Shown: positions 42,002 through 51,443, numbered from the stretch's first letter. The stretch is DNA of 64,000 nucleotides from F23-D06 sp947167635 (GCA_947167635.1 CAMVIT010000004.1:34189-98188), one strand, 5' to 3'. Program-made: numbers and translations. Notes: generated by a model not told the origin, from the letters alone.

Positions 42002-44635
42002 GTGTTGTTGAAAAAAATATACACATCTCGTTTTTCATATTTTCAAAAGCTGATTATCTTGTTTATAGTCAGTTGCTTGTGTGTTGCGTCCCAAGCACAG
42101 GGTGTGAAGACGAGAAACCGCAGGTCTGCAGTTGACACGACTGCACGTGTGATAAACGATTCTGCGCGCGCTGTTATTGTCCAAAGCGACACCAATAAGA
42201 AGACGGTTCGCTCCGTCAAAATCATCTCACCCAATGCCATACACTCCGTCGTCACCTACAGCGCCAAGGACTCTACCGTCAACGACCTTGAGAGGCGTTA
42301 TACCTATCTTTTCGGCGATGCTGTGGTGAAATACGAGGACATGGAGCTGTATGCGGATTATATAGAGATCGACTTCAAGAACAACCAGCTCTATGCTTCG
42401 GGGGTGGCCGATTCTTCCGGCAACGTGCACGGCAATCCTGTCTTCGTGCAGGGCGCCGACCAATACAGGGCCCGCGAAATCAAGTACAACTTCACCACCC
42501 ATAAGGGCAAGATCTCGCACGTCATCACCACTCAGGACGAGGGCTATATCCATGGCGAACAGGTCAAGAAGATGGGCGACAATGTGGCTTTTATGAAGAG
42601 GGGCAAGTACACCACCTGCGAACTCGACCACCCCCACTACGAGATCTTCTTTTCCAAGGCGAAGTTGATCCAGCACGACAAGATCGTCATCGGTCCCGCC
42701 TACCTGAGTTTTACAGGCGTTCCCACCCCGCTGGTTCTGCCCTTCGGGTTTTTCCCCTTGGAAAAGGACAGGAAGTCGGGACTGGTGATGCCCACTTTCG
42801 GTGAATCCAACAGCTTGGGGTTCTATATCAAGGATATCGGCTTCTATTTCGCTCTCACCGATAATTTCGACCTGCTGCTCGGCGCGGATGTCTATACCCG
42901 TGGAAGTTGGGCCGTCAAGGCCAAGTCCAATTATGCGTATCGCTACAAATGCAAGGGCAACGCCGAGCTGGGCTTTTACCAGACCCGTGTGGGCGACAAG
43001 CTCGACTCCACCTACCGTGTCTCCAACGACTTCAAGATCTTTTGGGATCACAAGCAGGATGTGAAGTCGCATCCCACCACCCGCTTCAACGCCCACATCG
43101 ATGTGGTCAGCTCCAACTACTCCAAATACAACCTCACATCTGCCAGCGACTACCTTTCCAACCAGTTCACCTCTTCGGTCAACGTCTCCACCTCGGCCGC
43201 CGATATCTTCTATTTCGACGCCACACTTTCGTATTCGCAAAACACGGGCCACCACACCATCAACTTCAAGTTGCCCGATATCAGCATGTCGGTCATCCAG
43301 TTTTATCCTTTCCGCAAAAAGAACAAGGCCGGTTCGTTGAAGTGGTACGACAATATTTCCATGAAGTGGAGTTCGCAGCTGACCGGACAGATCAACACCT
43401 ACGACTCCATTTTCTTCAGGCCGCAGACATGGGAGAACTTCAATGTGGGCATGCAGCACAACATCCCGTTGACCATCCCCATCAAGATCGCCAAGCTCAT
43501 CAACTGGAACACGACGGCCATGCTCATCGAAAAATGGTACTTGCAGTCGTACGCCTGTGACATGACGGTGGACACGCTGGCCGATGTGCCGTCGGCAATG
43601 GTGAACCGCAATTTGCGGCGCGGCTTCTATGCTTTGCACGACATCAGTCTCTCCACATCGATGACCACGAAGGTTTATGTGATGTACTCTTTCAAAAAGG
43701 GCGGATTGCAGGCTATCCGGCACGTGATCACGCCTCTGCTGAATTTCACCTATCGTCCCAATTTGTCGGGAGGCACGCGCGGGACCTACTTCAACCCCAT
43801 TACCGGCGAGCAAGTGGAGTACTCCTATTTTGACAATGCCATCTTCGGCTCCGTGGCCGCCAATACACAGGCGCTGGCTCAGCTCTCCTTCGGCAACAAT
43901 GTGGAAATCAAGGTGCGCTCGCGACGCGACACCATCACGGGATACAAGAAAATACCCATCATCGACAACCTCAATGTCTCGATGAGCTACAACTTCGCGG
44001 CCGACTCCTTGAAACTGTCCAAGCTTACGCTCACCGGCCGGAGCACGCTGTTCAAACAACTGTACTTGACATACAATTTCGCCTTTGACCCCTATATCAT
44101 CGGTCCCAACGGCCGCAATGTCAACAGGTTCGAGTGGAAGGAGAACCGCCGTCTGCTCCGTTTCTCCTCCACCACGTTGAGTGTCGCGCTTAACCTGCGC
44201 CTTGATCAGAACACCTTCCGGAAGAAGACGGCCGGCGGCAGCACGGCAAAGCGCAACGACAAGGACAGACTGCCCTGGTCGCTGACCTTCAACTACACCT
44301 TCACCTACGGCATCAACGACAACATATACTATTATATGTTGCGCGACACCAACCGCTATGTGAACAATATGGTGCACACCATCAATGTCACCGGTGACAT
44401 CCATGTCACGAAAAAGTGGAAAATCGGTTTCGCCACAGGCTACGATTTCGTCCAGAAGTCGATGTCATACACCTCCATAGACATCTACAGGGACATGCAC
44501 TGTTGGGAGATGAGTTTCAACTGGATACCCTTCGGCTACCGCAAGGGATGGGGTTTCACCATCAATGTGAAGGCCGCCGTGTTGAAGGATGTGTTGAAGT
44601 ACAACAGGCCGAACGACTACCGCAACAATCTATAG
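42002..44635 (+). CDS. lptD: LPS-assembly protein LptD-like
   Basis: About 877 residues if translation starts at the GTG at 42002 (TTG at 42005 or 42008 also possible). The only upstream in-frame ATG (41942) lies before the promoter box. A signal peptide follows (FQKLIILFIVSCLCVASQAQ). The N-terminal part is OstA/LptA-like (YLFGDAVVKYEDMELYADYIEIDFKNNQLYASG), then TGVPTPLVLPFGFFPLEKDRKSGLVMPTFGES, which marks the start of the barrel in Bacteroidota LptD, followed by a large beta-barrel. LptD inserts LPS into the outer leaflet, working with the Lpt ATPase whose LptB subunit is encoded at 53868-54599. Confidence 0.88.
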   Translation: MLLKKIYTSRFSYFQKLIILFIVSCLCVASQAQGVKTRNRRSAVDTTARVINDSARAVIVQSDTNKKTVRSVKIISPNAIHSVVTYSAKDSTVNDLERRYTYLFGDAVVKYEDMELYADYIEIDFKNNQLYASGVADSSGNVHGNPVFVQGADQYRAREIKYNFTTHKGKISHVITTQDEGYIHGEQVKKMGDNVAFMKRGKYTTCELDHPHYEIFFSKAKLIQHDKIVIGPAYLSFTGVPTPLVLPFGFFPLEKDRKSGLVMPTFGESNSLGFYIKDIGFYFALTDNFDLLLGADVYTRGSWAVKAKSNYAYRYKCKGNAELGFYQTRVGDKLDSTYRVSNDFKIFWDHKQDVKSHPTTRFNAHIDVVSSNYSKYNLTSASDYLSNQFTSSVNVSTSAADIFYFDATLSYSQNTGHHTINFKLPDISMSVIQFYPFRKKNKAGSLKWYDNISMKWSSQLTGQINTYDSIFFRPQTWENFNVGMQHNIPLTIPIKIAKLINWNTTAMLIEKWYLQSYACDMTVDTLADVPSAMVNRNLRRGFYALHDISLSTSMTTKVYVMYSFKKGGLQAIRHVITPLLNFTYRPNLSGGTRGTYFNPITGEQVEYSYFDNAIFGSVAANTQALAQLSFGNNVEIKVRSRRDTITGYKKIPIIDNLNVSMSYNFAADSLKLSKLTLTGRSTLFKQLYLTYNFAFDPYIIGPNGRNVNRFEWKENRRLLRFSSTTLSVALNLRLDQNTFRKKTAGGSTAKRNDKDRLPWSLTFNYTFTYGINDNIYYYMLRDTNRYVNNMVHTINVTGDIHVTKKWKIGFATGYDFVQKSMSYTSIDIYRDMHCWEMSFNWIPFGYRKGWGFTINVKAAVLKDVLKYNRPNDYRNNL

Positions 44636-44664
44636 GGCGGAAGATATGGGAGATTGGTAATTAC

Positions 44665-44690
44665 AAAAATTATCTTGAAAGATAATTTTT
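44665..44690. promoter_or_regulatory. perfect 12-bp inverted repeat, candidate operator of the toxin-antitoxin pair
   Basis: AAAAATTATCTT, GA, AAGATAATTTTT: perfectly symmetric, ending 13 bp before the -7 box at 44704-44711, so it covers the -33 region. That is where an autorepressing XRE antitoxin would bind. It could also serve as the lptD terminator, 30 bp after its stop. Confidence 0.55.
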
Positions 44691-44703
44691 GCAAAAAAAA
44701 ATG

Positions 44704-44711
44704 TATATTTG
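44704..44711 (+). promoter_or_regulatory. -7 box (TATATTTG) for the toxin-antitoxin pair
   Basis: Exact TAnnTTTG match, 27 bp before the toxin ATG at 44739. Confidence 0.65.
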
Positions 44712-44738
44712 CCGCCTGAAACTAAACCATATAAATGA

Positions 44739-45218
44739 ATGACTAAAGCAACTATCCAATCCGTCAGACAAACTGAGAAGGCCGGGCTGTTTACCATCTG
44801 TTTTGAGGGCGAGAGCTTCACCGAATTCCAGAAATTCATCGTTAAAGGCCATGAGAATGCAACTCTCCAGCCTGATTTGCAAAAAATTTTGAACGCCTTG
44901 CAACACATGATGAATGCAATGGGGTTTCTTGACAGGTATTTCAGACCAGAAGGGAAAATGCGCGACCGAGTGGCGGCACTACCCATACAGAGCAGTAAGT
45001 TAAGGCTTTATTGTCTGCGACTGTCCGACAGCGTGCTGATTGTAGGAAACGGTGGTCCTAAAACCACTAATACTTACGAGGAAGATTCGGAACTGAACGG
45101 ATATGTGATTCAACTTCAAAAATTGGATGACCTATTGAAATTGGCGGAGGCAAAGGGGGAAATCACCATTGAGGAGGCCTCCCTCTCTGGCGTGGACGAC
45201 AAAGAATTTGGTATATGA
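44739..45218 (+). CDS. putative type II toxin paired with an XRE antitoxin
   Basis: 159 residues, small and mixed in charge. The central part (EGKMRDRVAALPIQSSKLRLYCLRLSD, then VLIVGNGG) resembles the RelE/HigB-like toxins of Bacteroidota, in which a basic surface and the LRLYC strand form the ribonuclease core. Translation of the next gene, a helix-turn-helix protein, starts within its stop codon (ATGA overlap). Toxin first, antitoxin second is the HigBA order. The toxin identity rests on general pattern and context, not on catalytic residues. Confidence 0.6.
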   Translation: MTKATIQSVRQTEKAGLFTICFEGESFTEFQKFIVKGHENATLQPDLQKILNALQHMMNAMGFLDRYFRPEGKMRDRVAALPIQSSKLRLYCLRLSDSVLIVGNGGPKTTNTYEEDSELNGYVIQLQKLDDLLKLAEAKGEITIEEASLSGVDDKEFGI

Positions 45219-45493
45219 AACATTCGAGTGAAACAGAACAGCTTTTCCAGCAGACACTTGACAAAACACCAAAAGCTTTAAAGTTGCAGGTGGAGTGGTC
45301 ATACGAAATTGCTGATTGGATTGACAATCTGCTGCGAAGTCGTGGGTTGTCACAAAAGGAGTTTGCAAAGATGGTGGGCACATCTGAGGCGGCCGTATCG
45401 CACTGGGTTGGCGGCGGACACAATTTCACGCTGGCAACATTGGCAAAGATTTCCGCTGCATTGGGTGTCTCTCTTATTTCGATTGGACAATAA
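45215..45493 (+). CDS. XRE-family helix-turn-helix antitoxin
   Basis: 92 residues. The HTH_3 motif is clear: LLRSRGLSQKEFAKMVGTS followed by the recognition helix EAAVSHWVGGGHNFTLATL (about 45-80). The N-terminal 35 residues would contact the toxin. It overlaps the toxin gene by 4 bp, so the two are co-translated. It probably represses its own promoter through the inverted repeat at 44665-44690. Confidence 0.82.
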   Translation: MKHSSETEQLFQQTLDKTPKALKLQVEWSYEIADWIDNLLRSRGLSQKEFAKMVGTSEAAVSHWVGGGHNFTLATLAKISAALGVSLISIGQ

Positions 45494-45643
45494 ACAACAA
45501 ATCGTTGTGCGAAGGAGAGATTCTTGTGTGAAATTTCGTCAAAACCAATCAAGTCCCTGAAAGGTAAAAAATGGAGTTGAGCCATACTTGAGGCTGGAAA
45601 AACAACAATAAAAAAAACGTCCTTTGCCAATAAAAAAAAAGTG

Positions 45644-45651
45644 TATATTTG
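45644..45651 (+). promoter_or_regulatory. -7 box (TATATTTG) for secDF
   Basis: Exact TAnnTTTG match with TTTG 17 bp upstream (45623-45626), a complete Bacteroidota promoter. The leader is about 60 nt. Confidence 0.75.
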
Positions 45652-45713
45652 CAACCTTGAAAAATTTAGGTTGAAATAAGTATAAATATTTAAAAATCAA
45701 TTAAATAAAAAAG

Positions 45714-48700
45714 ATGAAAAACAAAGGACTTATTTTATTTTTCACCATTCTCCTGGCATTGGTCTGCCTGTACTGCCTCTCTTTCACCTACGCCACATGG
45801 CGTGTGGAGAAGAAAGCCGACAGATTTGCCAACGATCCCGCTGCCATCGAGAGCGTGAAAAAGGAAGCACATGGCGACGTGATGTTGGAGAAACACCTGA
45901 CGGACTCCCTCGTCGAGGCCAGAACCCGCCAGTATCTGACCAACAAGAACGATTCGACCGTGTTCATGGGGAACACTTACAAGCAGTGTAAGTACAAAGA
46001 GCTGAATTTAGGTTTGGACTTGAAGGGTGGTATGAACGTCACCTTGGAAATTTCCATGCCGGATGTGGTGCAAAGTCTGGCCTCCAACAAGGAGGACGAG
46101 CTCTTCAAGACGGCTTTTGCGAATGCCGAGAAGGAGTTCGCGAGAACCACCAATGGCGATTTCATTGATATTTTCGTTGATAATTTCAACAAGCAGAAGA
46201 GTGCGTTGAAGATGAACAACGCCAACCTGCGCACCTATTTCGGCGAGCGTTCCGGTATTAAGAATGCCTCTGATCAACAGATTATCAGCTGGATGAAGAA
46301 GGAGTCTTCCGAAATCGTGGAACGCACTTTCAAGATCCTGCGCACCCGTATCGACCGTTTCGGTGTGGCTCAGCCCAACCTGCAGATGTTGCAAGGCGGC
46401 CGTATCTTGGTCGAGCTTCCTGGCATCAAGGAACCCGAGCGTGTGACCGACCTCTTGAAGAGCACCGCAAAGCTGGAATTCTGGGAGGTCTATAACGACA
46501 TCGTGGGTGGCAAGCCCATCGTGCAACGCTTCATGGAAGCCGACGCCCAGCTGGCCGAGATGCTGAAGAACAAGGAGTCCCTCACGCCTGCCGCCATCGA
46601 CACCGCTTTGGCTGCTGCCGACAGTGCTGTCAACGATGCTTTGGCCGCTGCCAACACCGAAATTGACGAGGATGAGGAGGAAGAAGAACTCGACGCCGCC
46701 GGCGGTGCCATCCTCAGCAAGGCGGTCGCCATCCCGGGCAGCTATGTGATCGGCTACTTCAAGGAGTCCGACATGCCCGCCATCAACAGCATGCTCCCGC
46801 AGTTGCAACGTCTGTTGGGCGACAACAGCGTGGTCTTCTACTGGGGTGCTCCTGAAAAGGACTACAACAACGCCTATCCGCTCTATCCGCTCAAGAAGAA
46901 AAACGACCGTATCGGACCGCTCTTGAGCTCCGAGACCATCGGTGGCGCCCGCGTGGTTCGCAACGCCCGCCAGGATGTGGACCAGAACAACCGCGTGGTC
47001 GTCAACATGTCCATGGAGAGCCAGGCTGCCGACGAGTGGCGTAAGATCACCCGCGAGGCATCTGAGAACAAACAGAACCCCACGGCCATCGCCATCGTGC
47101 TTGACGAGTTTGTCTATTCCGCACCGACCGTCCGCAGCGAGATTCCCAACGGCAACTCCGAGATTTCCGGTAACTTCACCATCGAAGAGGCCAAAGACCT
47201 TGCCACCGTGTTGAACTCCGGTAACTTGGAAGCCCGCGTCAACATTGTCCAATCCGAAGTTGTTGGTCCGACCCTCGGTAAGGAGTCCATCCGTTCCGGT
47301 TTGCTCTCCTTCCTCGCCGCCTTCATCCTCGTGGTGTTGTACATGTTCTTCTACTACAGCCGCGCCGGTCTGGTCGCTGACCTCGCGCTGTTCATGAACG
47401 TCTTCTTCATCATCGGCGTGCTCGCCTCCATGGGCGCTGTCCTGACGCTGCCAGGTATCGCCGGTATTGTGTTGACCTTGGGTATGGCCGTTGACGCCAA
47501 CGTGATTATCTACGAGCGCGTCCGCGAAGAGGTGCGCGCCGGCAAGGGTATCCGCGTGGCTGTGGACGAAGGCTTCAAACATTCCTACTCTGCTATCATC
47601 GACGGTAACGTCACCACGTTGATCACCGCTATCGTCCTGTACATTTTCGGTTCCGGTCCGATCCAAGGTTTCGCCACCACGTTGATCATCGGTATCCTCT
47701 CCTCCCTCTTCACCGCCATCCTCGTGTCCCGTCTTATCATCGAGGCCCGCCTCAAGAAGGGCAAGGATTTCACCGTGGGCAACAGTATTACGATGAACGC
47801 CTTCACCAACCTGCACATCGACTTCCTTGGAAAGAGAAAGATTTTCTACGCGCTCTCTCTGACCTTGATCGCCATCTCCATCATCTCCCTCTTCACGTTG
47901 AAATTGCAACCCGGCATCGACTTCACCGGAGGCCGTTGCTATGTGGTCCGTTTCGACAAGGATGTCACAACAAGAGATGTGCGTGATGCCGTTTCCAAAG
48001 AATTCGGTGGCAACCCTGAAGTCAAGACTTTCGGTAGCAACAACCAGATCCGTATCATCACCAACTTCCGCATCGACAGCAACGATCCTAAGGATGACCA
48101 ACTCTGCGAGAAGAAACTTTACAACTGCTTGAAGGGCTTCTACGAGAAACAGGATCTCAGCGAGTACGACTTCACCCACTTGACCAACGATGTCCGTGGT
48201 GTGCAGTCATCCCAGAAGATCCAGCCCACCGTGGCCCGCGAGCTGTTGAGAAATGCAGCCTTGGCCGTGTTGGCATCCCTGGTGCTGATTTTCATCTACA
48301 TCGCCATCCGCTTCCGCAACTGGCAGTTCGGTTTGGCCGGTGTCGCCGCCTTGTTCCACGACTCCTTCCTGACCATCGGTATGTTCTCCCTCTTCTACAA
48401 GATCATGCCGTTCTCCATGGAAATCGACCAGAACTTTATCGCGGCTATCTTGACGGTGATCGGTTACTCCATCAATAATGTCGTGGTCATCATGGACCGT
48501 GTCCGTGAGAACTTGGCCCTCTATCCGAAACGCAGCAACTACGAGAACTTCAATACCGCCATCAACAGCACCATGGGCCGTAGCATCAATACCGCCCTCA
48601 CCACGTTGGTGACCTTGTTGGTGATCTTCCTGTTCGGCGGCGAGGTGATCCGCGGTTTCGTGTTCGCCATGTTCATCGGTATCTTGTTCGGTACATACTC

Positions 48701-48791
48701 CGGTATTCTCGTGGCCAACCCGTTCGCATACGACTTGCTCCGCCTCAAACGCGGCGAGGTCAAGCGCGCCAATGCCGAGATTGCGAAGTAA
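45714..48791 (+). CDS. secDF: protein translocase SecDF fusion
   Basis: 1025 residues, SecD (about 1-680) and SecF (about 700-1025) in one chain, as is normal in this phylum. Motifs: LNLGLDLKGGMNVTLE at the start of SecD, a large first periplasmic domain including a Glu/Asp-rich insert (EIDEDEEEEELDAA, about 310-323), LTLGMAVDANVIIYERVREE in the fourth membrane helix with the proton-relay Asp, and LQPGIDFTGGRCYVVRF and IGYSINNVVVIMDRVREN in SecF. It uses the proton gradient to pull preproteins out of SecYEG. Confidence 0.97.
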   Translation: MKNKGLILFFTILLALVCLYCLSFTYATWRVEKKADRFANDPAAIESVKKEAHGDVMLEKHLTDSLVEARTRQYLTNKNDSTVFMGNTYKQCKYKELNLGLDLKGGMNVTLEISMPDVVQSLASNKEDELFKTAFANAEKEFARTTNGDFIDIFVDNFNKQKSALKMNNANLRTYFGERSGIKNASDQQIISWMKKESSEIVERTFKILRTRIDRFGVAQPNLQMLQGGRILVELPGIKEPERVTDLLKSTAKLEFWEVYNDIVGGKPIVQRFMEADAQLAEMLKNKESLTPAAIDTALAAADSAVNDALAAANTEIDEDEEEEELDAAGGAILSKAVAIPGSYVIGYFKESDMPAINSMLPQLQRLLGDNSVVFYWGAPEKDYNNAYPLYPLKKKNDRIGPLLSSETIGGARVVRNARQDVDQNNRVVVNMSMESQAADEWRKITREASENKQNPTAIAIVLDEFVYSAPTVRSEIPNGNSEISGNFTIEEAKDLATVLNSGNLEARVNIVQSEVVGPTLGKESIRSGLLSFLAAFILVVLYMFFYYSRAGLVADLALFMNVFFIIGVLASMGAVLTLPGIAGIVLTLGMAVDANVIIYERVREEVRAGKGIRVAVDEGFKHSYSAIIDGNVTTLITAIVLYIFGSGPIQGFATTLIIGILSSLFTAILVSRLIIEARLKKGKDFTVGNSITMNAFTNLHIDFLGKRKIFYALSLTLIAISIISLFTLKLQPGIDFTGGRCYVVRFDKDVTTRDVRDAVSKEFGGNPEVKTFGSNNQIRIITNFRIDSNDPKDDQLCEKKLYNCLKGFYEKQDLSEYDFTHLTNDVRGVQSSQKIQPTVARELLRNAALAVLASLVLIFIYIAIRFRNWQFGLAGVAALFHDSFLTIGMFSLFYKIMPFSMEIDQNFIAAILTVIGYSINNVVVIMDRVRENLALYPKRSNYENFNTAINSTMGRSINTALTTLVTLLVIFLFGGEVIRGFVFAMFIGILFGTYSGILVANPFAYDLLRLKRGEVKRANAEIAK

Positions 48792-48810
48792 AGTTTTTCG
48801 GTTACATAAA

Positions 48811-48848
48811 AAAAACGGAACGATGCTATATCGTTCCGTTTTTTTTTG
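48811..48848 (+). terminator. intrinsic terminator of secDF
   Basis: Perfect 10-bp stem ACGGAACGAT / ATCGTTCCGT with a 5-nt loop, flanked by an A run and followed by eight or more T. Confidence 0.93.
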
Positions 48849-48891
48849 TATTTTAGCAGCCGCAATTTTTATAAGGTAAATTATCATAAAT

Positions 48892-51423
48892 ATGAATATA
48901 CAAAAGCTTACTGCCGTCCTCGTAACTCTCTTAATGATAGGAGGTTTGACATTGAATGCTCAGGCTCCGCAGAGCGTTCTGCGCGATGCGGACAATCTGT
49001 TCCGCGATTGTCAGTATGGGAATGCGTTGGAACAATACAAGAAAGGTATGAAGAAGCTCTCCTCCAACAGGGTTGAGATACAACGTGCCACTTTCCAGAT
49101 CGCGGAGTGTTATCGCATCATGGGTGATGTGAAGAAGGCCGAACAACAATATCTTCGCTTGGAGAAGAAGAATTATCAGAAAGACAATCCCATCATCCTG
49201 TTCCACCTCGCCAGCATCTACAACATGCGCGGCGAGTACGACATGGCGCTCAAGTATTATCAGAACTATAAAAAGCGCGAGCCCAACGATCCGCGTGTGG
49301 ATATGCGTATCGAGGGCTGTAACAACGCCAAGATGTGGAACGAGAACCCCACCCGCTACGAGGTGGAGAATCTCAAGAAGTTCAACACCCGCGACGATGA
49401 ATGGGCACCGCGCTGGGGTAATGAAGAGAAACGCAACTCCATCATCTTCACCTCCAATCGTGAGGGTTCGGTGGGAAAAGGCACCGACCAATGGACGGGT
49501 GTCTCCTTCTCCGACATCTATATCACCAACAAGCCCAAGAGCAAAAACACGGACTGGCCGGGTGAATGGTCTCCCGTCACCACCCTTGACGAAGGCGGCA
49601 CCCTTAACACAGGCGTGAACGAGGGCGAGGCCTGCTCCAACCGAAAAGGCTCTGTCTATTACATGACAAAATGCCCCCAAGACAAGAAAAAGGTGCAGGG
49701 TTGCTATATTTACAAGACGCTGAAAAAAGGCAAATCGTGGGGCGAACCCGAGCTGGTGGTCCTGGGCGACTCCGCCTACAACTATGTCCATCCCTACATC
49801 TCCGGCGATGAGCTGACCATCTACTTCGCATCCAACATGCCGGGTGGAGAGGGCGGCTATGACATTTACATGGCTACCCGTGCCAAGAAGTCCGCCAAGT
49901 TCAGCAATATCACCAACCTCGGCCCGAATGTCAACACCAAGGGACAGGAGGTGTTCCCCATCCTTCGCAACGAGAATGAACTCTACTTCTCTTCCGATGG
50001 TTGGCCGGGCCTCGGTGGGCTTGACCTCTTCCTCTCCCGCATTAAAGATGGCAAATTCCAGCCTGCAGAAAACCTTATGGTGCCCATCAACTCTTCATAC
50101 GATGAAATCGGCATCATCTTTGATGAGAACGAGGCCATCGACCCGCAATCCAAGTCACCGTATCTTGCCAAAGGTTATTTTTCCTCCAACCGTCCCGGCG
50201 GCCGTGGCGGCGACGATATCTACTACTTTGTCCTCCGTCCGCTGGTCTATACGCTTTCCGGTTACATCCGCGACAAGAACAACGGACAGTACATGGATGG
50301 CGTTGAGGTTGAAATCAGCGGCTCCGACGGCACCTCTTACAAGACAACCACTGACGTGAAGGGTTATTACCACTTCGACAAGGCCAAGATCTTGGGTGCT
50401 ACGACCTATGCCATCAAGGTGGCCAAGAAGGGATATTGGGAGAGCGGCAACACGGCCACGGCCACCACGGTGGGCTTGTCTGAAAACACTGATTTGAAAC
50501 AGGATTTCACCCTCGAACCGATTCCGAAGGAGCCTATCTTGCTGCCGGAGATTCTGTACGATGTGGCCAAGTGGGACCTCAAACCCCAGTACAAAGACTC
50601 GTTGATGTACCTCTATAATATTATGGTCAAGAACCCGACCATCGTCATTGAGCTTCGTTCCCACACCGACTCCCGTGACACGGAGGAGAAGAACGACATC
50701 CTTTCCCAGAACCGTGCCCAGTCGTGTGTCGATTTCCTGGTGAAGGAGAAGGGCATTGCCGCCGACCGTATTGTGGCCAAGGGCTATGGTGAGCGCGTGC
50801 CGCGTAAATTGGAGAAGGACATGTACTCTACCTATAACGGCAAGAAGTATTTCTTCCCGAAAGGCACTGTGCTGACAGAGGCTTTCTGTGAGTCTCAGCC
50901 CACGAAAGCCGAGAAGGAGGCTGCCCACCAGCTTAACCGTCGTACCGAGTTCATCATCCTGCGTGACGACTATGTGCCCAGCAACGACAATATTGACAGC
51001 GTGCGTCAAGGCGGCGGTATCGCCCTTGTGCAACAACGCACGGTTCCTGTCACTGTCGATGGCGATAAAGTCATGGGCAACTGCTTTGCCAACAGTAAAT
51101 CTCTGAACTTTGTCATCGGCGACAACAGTGAAGAAGTCATGATGAACTACGCTGACGCCACCCGCTTCCTGAAGGAATCCTTCATCACCCTTAACGACTT
51201 CGAGGAGAAGTCAGGTGCTATCAAGCAGGAGGACGGTAGCATTATCGAAGGTTCGGTCCTCTATCTCGAAGAGTTGCGTATTGGTGATGACTACTCCGAG
51301 AATGTGAAGGTCATCGTCAAGAAGAACCTGCCCGCCGCCATCGTGGTCGGTGACAAGTTCATCGAGAACGAATGGGGCTCGTACACCATAGACAAATCTT
51401 CCAACCAATTGAAATTTAACTAA
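48892..51423 (+). CDS. porE: PorE-like OmpA protein with TPR, PD40 propeller and extra C-terminal domain
   Basis: 843 residues: signal peptide (MNIQKLTAVLVTLLMIGGLTLNAQA), TPR-like helices (about 25-150), a PD40/WD40-type propeller (about 160-450, SGDELTIYFASNMPGGEGG), a carboxypeptidase regulatory-like domain (about 455-540) and an OmpA C-terminal domain (about 545-705) with VIELRSHTDSRDTEEKN and LSQNRAQSCVDFLV, which bind peptidoglycan. This order is that of PorE (PG1058) of Porphyromonas gingivalis, a type IX secretion component. The Cys of a lipobox is absent. A further 135 residues at the C-terminus look like a degenerate retropepsin fold (IGDNSEEVMM, then LRIGDDYSENVKVIV and GSYTIDKSSNQLKF). 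Confidence 0.85.
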   Translation: MNIQKLTAVLVTLLMIGGLTLNAQAPQSVLRDADNLFRDCQYGNALEQYKKGMKKLSSNRVEIQRATFQIAECYRIMGDVKKAEQQYLRLEKKNYQKDNPIILFHLASIYNMRGEYDMALKYYQNYKKREPNDPRVDMRIEGCNNAKMWNENPTRYEVENLKKFNTRDDEWAPRWGNEEKRNSIIFTSNREGSVGKGTDQWTGVSFSDIYITNKPKSKNTDWPGEWSPVTTLDEGGTLNTGVNEGEACSNRKGSVYYMTKCPQDKKKVQGCYIYKTLKKGKSWGEPELVVLGDSAYNYVHPYISGDELTIYFASNMPGGEGGYDIYMATRAKKSAKFSNITNLGPNVNTKGQEVFPILRNENELYFSSDGWPGLGGLDLFLSRIKDGKFQPAENLMVPINSSYDEIGIIFDENEAIDPQSKSPYLAKGYFSSNRPGGRGGDDIYYFVLRPLVYTLSGYIRDKNNGQYMDGVEVEISGSDGTSYKTTTDVKGYYHFDKAKILGATTYAIKVAKKGYWESGNTATATTVGLSENTDLKQDFTLEPIPKEPILLPEILYDVAKWDLKPQYKDSLMYLYNIMVKNPTIVIELRSHTDSRDTEEKNDILSQNRAQSCVDFLVKEKGIAADRIVAKGYGERVPRKLEKDMYSTYNGKKYFFPKGTVLTEAFCESQPTKAEKEAAHQLNRRTEFIILRDDYVPSNDNIDSVRQGGGIALVQQRTVPVTVDGDKVMGNCFANSKSLNFVIGDNSEEVMMNYADATRFLKESFITLNDFEEKSGAIKQEDGSIIEGSVLYLEELRIGDDYSENVKVIVKKNLPAAIVVGDKFIENEWGSYTIDKSSNQLKFN

Positions 51424-51443
51424 TCATAAATCAGAATAGATTC

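Noticed and set aside
42227..44404. 725-codon minus-strand frame opposite lptD
   Set aside because: Antisense shadow; no signal, motif or start context of its own.
46640..46700. Insertion or frameshift in SecD (Glu/Asp-rich stretch)
   Set aside because: The frame is continuous and such acidic loops occur in the periplasmic domain of long SecDF proteins.
46008..48179. 723-codon minus-strand frame opposite secDF
   Set aside because: Antisense shadow of a strongly conserved gene.
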